A stretch of DNA of 64,000 nucleotides, taken from Bostrychus sinensis (Eukaryota; Chordata; Actinopteri; Gobiiformes; Eleotridae). Shown piece by piece: positions 1-10,100 of the stretch. Every line of letters starts with the position of its first letter. Positions within the stretch are counted from its first letter, which is position 1. Location of the stretch: NCBI GenBank assembly GCA_020698575.1, contig CM036244.1, positions 1,157,501-1,221,500 on the forward strand, read 5' to 3'. Both the position numbers and the translations under genes were made by a program. The notes below the pieces were generated by a model. It was given only the letters and a program-made list of their open reading frames with translations. It was not told the DNA's origin and did no database searches.

Positions 1-721
1 CGCGGTGTTTCCCTCGGTGTCTCCGCGGCGCTGCGACTCTTTCCCCCGCCGCCGCCGCCGCCGCTGCCGCTGGAGGAGGAGGAGGAACATGGAGGTGGCC
101 TGCACTCAACAAGATCCTCCTGCTTCTGGACCGTTTCGGAGCTTTTAATCCCACTTTTAACCCATTTTAACCCATCAGCTCTCTCTCCCGGTGCTATTGA
201 GTCATTTTAACGTTTAATTTATCGCTTTTTGTGCCTTGTTTTGTGTTAAAACGAGCCGACTGCAGAGAGGACGCTGAACAATGTTCGTGTTTTGTGAACC
301 GTGGATAATGTACAAGAAGTAGTCGTAGCTTTAAAAAAAAAAAAAGAAAAAAAGAAAAAAAGTTGAATCCAACGCGGTAAAGTTACAATTAATTAGCATA
401 TGACTCCAAAAACACCTCACGTTTGACTTTTTACAGCGTTTAGTTGATATTTTGCTGGATTTTGCACTGAAATTGAGCTTCTCCTCCACTGATTCTGCAG
501 GATTATTATGGATTTTTCGGATTACAACCATGGCTATGTTCCTAAATTAAAGCAGGATATTTTGTGATTGAGTGCAGCCTATAATAATAATAATAGTAAT
601 AATAATAATAATTTAAACTTGGAGGAGGGGGGGATGATCATGACAGAGAAGAGCGATGGTTTCCCTTCGTGGTGCTTCTGAGTAAAGTGGAGTTCATTTA
701 TTACATGGGGACTGGCCTGAC
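1..721 (+). promoter_or_regulatory. GC-rich promoter / 5' leader of the WWC gene
   Basis: The first ~120 bases are rich in CCG/GAG triplets and CpG, as expected of a vertebrate promoter or 5' untranslated region. After that the sequence turns AT-rich, with a poly-A/AAAAAG tract near 331-365 and an AAT microsatellite at about 581-612. The leader runs into the WWC start codon at 722. I cannot place the transcription start or exclude a 5' UTR intron. Several upstream ATGs are present. Confidence 0.5.
634..681 (+). other. Upstream ORF (15 codons) ahead of the WWC start
   Basis: Two ATGs (634 and 640) open a short frame that closes with TGA at 679-681, 40 bases before the main ATG. It is in a different frame from the WWC protein. 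If the transcript starts upstream, ribosomes would meet this frame first, so it could damp translation. That is inference; only the ATGs and stop are seen. Confidence 0.35.
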
Positions 722-840
722 ATGCCGAGGTCGGAGTTGCCACTACCTGAAGGCTGGGAGGAAGCCAGAGACTTCGATGGGAAGGTGTACTACATCGACC
801 ACATCAACCAGTGCACGAGCTGGATCGACCCCAGAGACAG
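722..840 (+). CDS. wwc1: WWC coding exon 1 (start codon, WW domain 1)
   Basis: Begins ATG CCG AGG with G at -3 and encodes residues 1-39 plus two bases of codon 40. It carries the whole first WW domain: LPLPEGWEEARDFDG with W12, the aromatic pair Y23-Y24, and TSWIDPRD with W34. The loop reads HINQCT where WWC1 of mammals has a Thr/Arg-containing loop. The exon ends at CAG before gtgagt, a consensus donor. This ATG was chosen because it matches the family's N-terminus; upstream ATGs are out of frame. Confidence 0.92.
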
Positions 841-1145
841 GTGAGTGCTGTTACCTGGAGGAGGCTTACACACAGCGCCGCAGATGTTCATGCAAGGCAG
901 AGGTACAGCAATAATCCAGCAGTGTTTACATTTGAGGGGTTTAATGTATTCCCCTGTTATTGTAGAGGGTTGACAGCAGGGCCAGTTTGGAGAAGCAGAC
1001 AGGAGCAACACCACAGAGGCTAAATATTTTAAGCAATGACTTAAATGTTCATGTAACTGTGTGCTGCATAAAGGCTGTTTCCATATAATATCTGCTGCTG
1101 AGAAATGTTCCATCATTTTGTTCAGAGCCACATTGAGAAGCGTGT

Positions 1146-1181
<36 letters not shown>

Positions 1182-4100
1182 GACTACTACTACGACTACT
1201 ACTACTACTGCTACGACTACGACTACGACTACGACTACTACGACTACGACGACTACTACGACGACTACTACTACTATTACTACTGGCACGGCACATTGAG
1301 GAGCTTGTCCTTGGTTTAGACCTGGTTAAGACCTGGTAACTTCTATAAAAACACACACATTTTCCCTGAGACGATTTTAGACCTGGTTTAGCCCTGATTT
1401 CTTCCATGGACCACACACTGGCACTGAGAGGAGTTTATAGACCTAGTTTAGACCTGGTTTAGTCTTGGTTTAGTCCTAGTTTAGACCTGGTTTAAACCTG
1501 GTTTAGACCTGGTTTCTTCTATAAAAACACACACTTGCCCTGAGAGGAGTTTAGACTTGGTTTAGACCTGGTTTAGTCCTAGTTTAGACCTGGTTTAGTC
1601 TTAGTTTAGACCTGGTTTAATCCTAGTTTAGACCTGGTTTAGTCCTAGCTTAGACCTGGTTTAGTCCTAGCTTAGACCTGGTTTAGTCTTAGTTTAGACC
1701 TGGTTTAGTCCTAGCTTAGACCTGGTTTAGTCCTAGTTTAGACCTGGTTTAGTCCTAGTTTAGACCTGGTTTAGTCCTAGCTTAGACCTGGTTTAGTCCT
1801 AGTTTAGACCTGGTTTAGTCCTAGTTTAGACCTGGTTTAGTCCTAGTTTAGACCTGGTTTAGTCCTAGCTTAGACCTGGTTTAGTCCTAGTTTAGACCTG
1901 GTTTAGTCTTAGTTTAGACCTGGTTTAGTCCTAGTTTAGACCTGGTTTAGTCTTAGTTTAGACCTGGTTTAGTCCTAGCTTAGACCTGGTTTAGTCTTAG
2001 TTTAGACCTGGTTTAGTCCTGGTTTAGACCTGGTTTAGTCTTAGTTTAGACCTGGTTTAGTCCTAGTTTAGACCTGGGTTAGTCCTAGTTTAGACCTGGT
2101 TTAGTCTTAGTTTAGACCTGGTTTAGTCCTAGCTTAGACCTGGTTTAGTCTGTTAGTCTGGTTAGACCTGGTTTAGTCCTAGGTTTAGACCTGGTTTAGT
2201 CCTAGTTTAGACCTGGTTTAGTCCTGGTTTAGACCTGGTTTAGTACCTGGTTTAGACCTGGTTTAGTCCTAGTTTAGACCTGGTTTAGTCCTAGCTTAGA
2301 CCTGGTTTAGTCCTGGTTTAGTCCTGGTTTAGACCTGGTTTAGTCCTGGTTTAGACCTGGTTTAGTCCTAGTTTAGACCTGGTTTAGTCCTGGTTTAGAC
2401 CTGGTTTAGTCCTGGTTTAGACCTGGTTTAGTCCTGGTTTAGACCTGGTTTAGTCCTGGTTTAGACCTGGTTTAGACCTGGTTTAGTCCTAGTTTAGACC
2501 TGGTTTAGACCTGGTTTAGTCCTAGTTTAGACCTGGTTTAGTCCTGGTTTAGTCCTAGTTTAGACCTGGTTTAGTCCTAGTTTAGTCCTAGTTTAGACCT
2601 GGTTTAGACCTGGTTTAGTCCTGGTTTAGTCCTAGTTTAGACCTGGTTTAGTCCTGGTTTAGACCTGGTTTAGACCTGGTTTAGACCTGGTTTAGTCCTG
2701 GTTTAGTCCTGGTTTAGACCTGGTTTAGACCTGGTTTAGTCCTGGTTTAGTCCTGGTTTAGACTTGGTTTAGACCTGGTTTAGTCCTAGTTTAGTCCTAG
2801 TTTAGACCTGGTTTAGACCTGGTTTAGTCCTGGTTTAGTCCTAGTTTAGACCTGGTTTAGACCTGGTTTAGACCTGGTTTAGTACCTGGTTTAGACCTGG
2901 TTTAGACCTGGTTTAGACCTGGTTTAGTCCTGGTTTAGACCTGGTTTAGACCTGGTTTAGACCTGGTTTAGACCTGGTTTAGACCTGGTTTAGTCCTGGT
3001 TTAGACCTGGTTTAGTCCTGGTATCTTCTATGAAACACACACTTGCACAGAGAGGCGTTTTTAAAGTTGTAGAAGCTGAACTGAGTTGTTATTAAAGCGA
3101 CCCCATTAGCAGCCCTACACTACACAGCCTTTGCTCCTGTCTGCTCCTCCAAACCCGCACTGGCTGTTACCTGCTGTGGTGTAAATGCTCTGTGTACGTC
3201 TCTGGTTCAGTCGCAGGCTTCATGTTGTGGTCAGGCTGGTTCATTTATTATTAATGTCTGTGAGGAATGCCTCCTGTTGTCATGATAACAGGTGTAGAGT
3301 GTCAGGGAAAGTGAGGTGGTGCTGTTTGAAAAAACACAAAGCAGACGCACTGAGAGGACTACTGTCAACTATTCACTTAATTAATACTACAGCTGTACTT
3401 GTTTTTGAAGATTTATATTGATAAAACAAAGTATGCTTTATGATAGGACTTGTAATGGTGAAGTAAATGTAATATAGGGTCGCGTGGTTGGTGATTTTGC
3501 TCTTTGACTTCTGTTTCTGTTTTCTACTGGGTCTTAAAAAGTATTAAAAAAATGTTTTAAATTAAAAAATCAGAATCAAAACTTAACACAGAGTAAACCA
3601 GGAATAAAACAAGGCTAAGCTGTGACTAAATTAATTAAATTACCACTAAAACTGGACTTTTTAAACATTTTTATTTAGTCACAACACATGTTCTTTTAAG
3701 GCTCTGGTGGAAAATGATTCTTCAGTGTAAATCTCTGTCAGATGAAGACCACAGAGTTACTGTGATATATTTAGATTCTTGCGATACGGATATTGCGATA
3801 ATGATAATTTTGCGATATATTGTGCAGCCCTAACGTAAATCCTTGAGCGCTCCTCATCTTGTCTTGGGTTATTTTTCACTGAGTAGTTAAAGGTTCTGTA
3901 AGCAGCAGCACTCTACTGGTTTAAAACGGTACTGCAGTCTAAATGAAAACAATGGTCTCTTTTCTGATTGGACGATCAATGATGCAGTTTTAGAACCAAA
4001 ACAAAAATGTAAACAAAAACAACTCGGCCATTATGTAAAATACATTTTTTATTGTGAATAAATGAGCTGTACCATTGTTATCAGTAAAACTAATATTTGA

Positions 4101-7100
4101 TTTAAATAGGGCTGCACAATATATCGTTTTCGGAATATCAGCAAACGCAATATTCCTTTCGCAAGAATCAGAGATTTATACCGTCAGAATCATTTTCCAC
4201 CAGAGCCTTAAAAGAACATGTGTTGTGACTAAATGAAAATGTTTAAAAAGTCCAGTTTTAGTGGTAATTTAATTAATTTAATCACAGCTTAGCCTTGTTT
4301 TATTCCTGGTTTAGTCTGTGTTAAGTTTTGATTTTGACACTGTTTTGACTTGTAAATACATTGCTTTACAGTTTCATTTTAAGTGAATTTACCAGATCTA
4401 AACTAGGACTAAACAAGGTCTAGATCTGTTTTACGTGAATTTAACTATATCAGAATAGTAGGCCCTATTTTAAAATATCACAATATTCAACATAATTATC
4501 GAATATTGCATGTTATACCCATATCGTGCAGCCCTAGATTTAAACAGGTTTACCTCATATTTGGAACACACGTGGGCCATTTTTATAAAATATAAAAAAT
4601 ATAAACTGCTCATAGCACCTTTAACTTCTGCGTTAGATCAAGGAAACGTAGTAGGGAGACTCATTGGGTTAATTTTTTTTAATCGATTAATTGGCTGTCT
4701 TAAACTATTAAACTATCAATTAGCCGTTAACCACTGGTTAATTGATAAAATAAAGACAGTTTCAGGCTTGTACAGTCGTATGAAAAAGTTAGGGCACCCC
4801 TGATCATTTTCAAGATTATCCTTTATAAATCACTGGTTGTTCGGATCAGCAAATTCAGTTAAATATATCAAACACAGTGATATTTGAGAAGTGAAATGAA
4901 GTTTATAGGATTTACAGGAAGTGTGCAATAATTAAACAAAAGTAGGCAGGTGCATAAATTCGGGCACCCCAACAGAAAAATTCCATCAATATTTAGTAGA
5001 TCCTCCTTTTGCAGAAATAACAGCCTCTGAACGCTTCCTATAACTTCCAATGAGGGTCTGGATCCTGGTTGAAGGTGTTTTTGACGATTCTTCTTTCCAA
5101 AACATCTCCAGTGCAGTCAAGTTTGATGGCGCCTGAGCATGGACAGCCCGCTTTAAATCGCACCACAGATTTTCAATAATATTCAGGTCTGGGGACTGCG
5201 ATGGCCATTCCAGAACGTTGTACTTGTTCCTCTGCATGAAGGCCTTAGTAGAATTTGAGCAGTGTTCAGGGTCGTTGTCTTGTTGAAGTATCCAGCCCCG
5301 GCTCAACTTCAACTTTGTCACTGATTCTTGAACATTTTTGTTCAAGATGGTCTTCCATTTCCTCACTATGTTCCTCACTATGTTCCTCACTATGTTCCTC
5401 ACTATGTTCCTCACTATGTTCCTCACTATGTTCCTCACTATGTTCCTCACTATGTCCCTCACTATGTTCCTCACTATGTTCCTCACCATGTTCCTCACCA
5501 TGTTCCTCACTATGTCCCTCACTATGTTCCTCACTATGTCCCTCACTATGTCCCTCACTATGTTCCTCACCATGTTCCTCACCATGTTCCTCACCATGTT
5601 CCTCACTATGTCCCTCACTATGTTCCTCACTATGTTCCTCACTATGTCCCTCACTATGTCCCTCACTATGTTCCTCACTATGTCCCTCACTATGTTCCTC
5701 ACCATGTTCCTCACTATGTTCCTCACTATGTTCCTCACTATGTTCCTCACCATGTTCCTCACCATGTTCCTCACTATGTTCCTCACTGTGTTCCTCACCG
5801 TGTTCCTCACCGTGTTCCTCACCGTGTTCCTCACCGTGTTCCTCACCATGTTCCTCACCATGTTCCTCACTATGTCCCTCACTATGTTCCTCACTATGTT
5901 CCTCACCATGTTCCTCACTATGTCCCTCACTATGTCCCTCACTATGTCCCTCACTATGTTCCTCACTATGTTCCTCACTATGTTCCTCACCATGTTCCTC
6001 ACCATGTTCCTCACCATGTTCCTCACTATGTTCCTCACCATGTTCCTCACCATGTTCCTCACCATGTTCCTCACTATGTTCCTCACCATGTTCCTCACCA
6101 TGTTCCTCACCATGTCCCTCACTATGTTCCTCACCATGTTCCTCACCATGTTCCTCACTATGTTCCTCACTATGTTCCTCACCATGTCCCTCACTATGTT
6201 CCTCACTATGTCCCTCACTATGTTCCTCACTATGTCCCTCACTATGTTCCTCACTATGTTCCTCACTGTGTCCCTCACCGTGTTCCTCACCATGTTCCTC
6301 ACTATGTCCCTCACTATGTTCCTCACTATGTTCCTCACTATGTTCCTCACCATGTTCCTCACCATGTTCCTCACTATGTCCCTCACTATGTCCCTCACCA
6401 TGTTCCTCACTATGTCCCTCACTATGTCCCTCACTATGTCCCTCACTATGTCCCTCACTATGTTCCTCACTATGTCCCTCACTATGTTCCTCACTGTGTC
6501 CCTCACCGTGTCCCTCACCGTGTTCCTCACCATGTTCCTCACTATGTTCCTCACCATGTTCCTCACTATGTCCCTCACTATGTCCCTCACCATGTTCCTC
6601 ACTATGTTCCTCACCATGTTCCTCACCATGTTCCTCACTATGTTCCTCACTATGTTCCTCACTATGTCCCTCACCATGTCCCTCACTATGTTCCTCACTA
6701 TGTCCCTCACCATGTTCCTCACCATGTCCCTCACTATGTCCCTCACTATGTCCCTCACTGTGTCCCTCACTATGTTCCTCACAGTGGAAACTGACAGCTG
6801 AAATTTCTGAGCTAGCTTTTTGTATCCTTCCCCTAAACCTTGATGTTGAACAATCTTTGTTTTCAGGCCATTTGATCGTTGTTTTGAGGCTCCCATGTTG
6901 CCACTCTTCAGAGAAGATGCAAAGAGGAGAACAACTTGCAACTGTCCGCCTTAAATACCCTTTCTCATGATCGGCTTCACCTGTGTTTGTAGGTCAAGGG
7001 TCAGTGAGCTTACCAAATAAATTTTGTGTTCCAATAATTAGTGCTAAAATCATTAAAACAACAAGGGTGCCCAAATTTATGCACCTGCCTACTTTTGTTT

Positions 7101-10100
7101 AAGTAATTATTGCACAGTTTCTGTAAATCCTATAAACTTCATTTCACTTCTCAAATATCACTGTGTTTGTCTGCTGTATGATATATTTAACTGAATTTGC
7201 TGATCTGAACAACCAATGATTTAATCTTGAAAATGATCAGGGGTGCCCAAACTTTTTCATACGACTGTATATTTTAGGAAACAGTTGCTTAAATGTATGT
7301 TTAATTTTACCTAAATCTAACCTTTACTCTGCTGTACAGCGATTATTTGTTACTATTTTGTTCATCATGGCCATAATGATGATTAATCAAATAAACCACA
7401 AATACTCCTAAACTGTAGTGATAATATCAGTGCTTAAACCAGCGACTTGGCCCATTTATCTGTTAGCTTTGTGTTACTTGCAGCCACATTCATACATACT
7501 CGCATGCTTATGAGACTGAATGGTTGTCTGTTCTTTTTTGACAAAATACTAACTTCAGGAGTAGTTTGTGAGCATAATAAAGTGGACTGTTTTCACCCCA
7601 TTGCATCACAACAATAACCCAAACAATATTTCAGCTTCTTCTCACGTCCCACATTAAAATTCAACTTGTGCTGTTCTCTTGTGCGGCGTCCTGTTTGAGT
7701 AAAGTTGTTTTTGAGCACTTGGTGTCAACTCAGCGAAGAGATTTTTCAAACGTCGAGCGAGAAAATCTCAGTTTGTAAAATATAATGTGACAAGGCCCTT
7801 CATCCTGACGTGATGTGTTCGCTGACCTCCAGCCTCGGTGCATCTCTCGGTGTTGCTGAGGACAGTGGTGTCACCATCTGGGCCCCCTGAGATTAATCTG
7901 CCATAATCCCAGCCATCTTTCACGTATTAAACCTGCCTTATGTAACTCTGTTTAACTGGAAATTGTCACTTTTCGGTCAAACACATCGACGCAGCTTAAA
8001 CTAAGGCTGCACGATATTGGAAAACATGCGATATTCAATAAATATGTTGAAAATATTGCGATAACGATATTTTGTTATTTTTTTATTTTAAAGGCAGACA
8101 GAATATTATTTTTGGAATTTGAGTATATGCAGGAGAATTAGTATTTACAACAAATTATCACAATAAAAATGGATTAAATAGGCATATGAACTACTGACAA
8201 AAGCTAATGTGTATTGCTAATTATTTATATTTTCTATTAGAGCTGCACGATATGGTGCTAAACATGCGATATTTGATAACTATGTTGAAAACTGCGATAA
8301 TGATATTGCGATATTTGAAAACAGAGCCTACTTTTGGAACATAGTAAGTTAAATTCACTACATTTCACAAAAATGTAAGTTCCTGTATTTACAAGTCAAA
8401 ACAGCCCCAAAATCAAAACTTAACACAGACTAAACCAGGAATAAAACAAGGCTAAGCTGTGACTAAATTAATTAAATTACCACTAAAACTGGACTTTTTA
8501 AACATTTTTATTTAGTCACAACACATGTTCTTTTAAGGCTCTGGTGGAAAATGATTCTTCAGTGTAAATCTCTGTCAGATGGAAGACCACAGTGTTATTG
8601 TGATATATTTAGATTCTTGCGATACAGATATTGCGATAACGATAATTTAGCGATATATTGTGCAGCCCTATTTTCTATGAAAGTAGGCCTATTTTAGTTA
8701 TAAATTTGTAAAGAAGGTAATATAAAGTTTGTATGATAATTGTGTGTTGGGGTGAGTAATGACATAAGGAGACTGTTCTCGGTCCTGATTGGACGATGTT
8801 TTTGGAGGCAGCACCTGAACTTATTAAAGGTGCAGGGAAAGAGCTGTCCTCATGTCTGCTGAAGGTCTGACCGACCGAAACCTTGCTTAATAAATGGTTT
8901 CAAAATCAAATCAAATCAAAATCACTTTATTTATCTGTCAGGAACTTCATTTGTGGGAAAAAAGCACCAGTGCAGACACAAACGTATCAGAGGTCAACAA
9001 AACATTTAATGAAGAGTAAGACAGTGTCCGGGAGTTTAATGATTTTCCCAATAAATTAAGTAAAAAATATCTTTGTACTAATAAACAGATGTTTTATACG
9101 ACCACTTTTTGAAGAATCATTAAGGCCCATAGTTGCTGGTGCTACTGTACGATTCTTATCCCTAAAAAACAGAAAAAAAGTCTAAAATAATTCAGATTTA
9201 TGTTCCCATTCAGTGCCAGTCCTGTATCTAATATGCATGAGCTTGGATGTTGAGCTGGAAATTCATATTTTTCTCCCAGCATGCATCTCTCTCTCTCTCT
9301 CACTGGTTTAATAGTGATTCTTTGGTGTGTGTTACCTTTTCTCCCAGAGTCTGATAGGCTTATGTTTCTGTGTATGGACATGGGGAGGCTCGTGTCCTTA
9401 CTTCAGAGCCTCTGGACTTTGATACCAAATCTCTTTAATGGTTTATGTCTGGAATCCAGCAGCTTACACATGTTTTTTTTCTGTTTCTGTTTCTCCGCCG
9501 CACAGGCTTGTGACATGACTGTGTGCTAATAAAAAGCCTTTAAAACTTTCCCTACCGCTGGGTGTTTGGGACCTCCATGGATCAAATGTTGGAGAAAGTA
9601 GAAGTCAACCTGCAGTGATCTGATTTAGAGCCTGTGATGAAAAATATATGTTTCAAGCATGAACGCCCTTTACAGTAATAAAACACGACCAAGCCAACCA
9701 GAAATCCTCTTGGAAAAGTCTGCACAAGATGGACAGCTGTGTAACTTTGTGTGTGCTGTCAGTGATTATGTTTACATGCAGGTCGGTGTTATTTAAGGTA
9801 GGGCTGAACGAATGAAATCGGAATCGCAGTTTGAATGAATGCGATTAGCAAAGGCTGCAATTATTTAGGCTTTCTTCCGCCCACGTCTGGCCTGTGTGTT
9901 CTTGTCTGTGTGCTTGTGTAGCAGACGCTAACGCTCACCAGTCAGGGGCAAAGGAAAGGAGTTTTTGAGACGTTAACGATGAATGGAAATGGCACAAACG
10001 AATTAAAACTGGAATCTTTGTAAAAGTGCATTTAGGCGCTTTTGGGTGCTTTTAGTGGGGCGGGACGGTGAGGTTTAAGGGTGTTTCCACTTCCCAAAGT

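Larger units (their letters stand above)
986..3152. repeat. Repeat unit: minisatellite bounded by inverted 25-bp motifs
   Basis: A motif starting AGTTTGGAGAAGCAGACAGG lies at 986-1012, and its reverse complement (GCTCCTGTCTGCTCCTCCAA) at 3127-3152. Between them are a triplet tract, capping motifs of the type CTTCTATAAAAACACACAC...GAGAGGAG, and a long 11-bp array. The same motif lies beside the second array at about 46986-47012. This suggests one dispersed repeat family, class unknown. Confidence 0.5.
4773..7267 (-). mobile_element. Tc1/mariner-type transposon with long inverted repeats and internal satellite
   Basis: Ends CAGTCGTATGAAAAAGTT and AACTTTTTCATACGACTG are flanked by TA on both sides. 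The inverted repeats run about 210 bp (to about 4985, and from about 7060). Inside, on the minus strand, is a Tc1-like transposase frame interrupted by a 1.4-kb 12-bp array. It sits inside an older repeat whose unoccupied relative is at about 32625-32815. Confidence 0.93.

Noticed and set aside
1061..1339. Poly-Leu/poly-Thr frames
   Set aside because: Translation of a trinucleotide microsatellite.
1308..3023. Telomere-like or coding repeat (GGTTTAG)
   Set aside because: The word GGTTTAG resembles telomeric TTAGGG only superficially; the true period is 11/22 bp and the array has caps of another sequence. Frames through it have many stops.
5359..6783. CRISPR-like array
   Set aside because: Units are contiguous 12-bp repeats with no spacers, in a vertebrate intron.
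5255..6970. Long + strand open frames (up to 571 codons: CSSL/CPSL, HYVP, FLTM repeats)
   Set aside because: All three frames are open only because the 12-bp unit has no stop codon; they are shadows of the satellite inside the minus-strand transposase frame.
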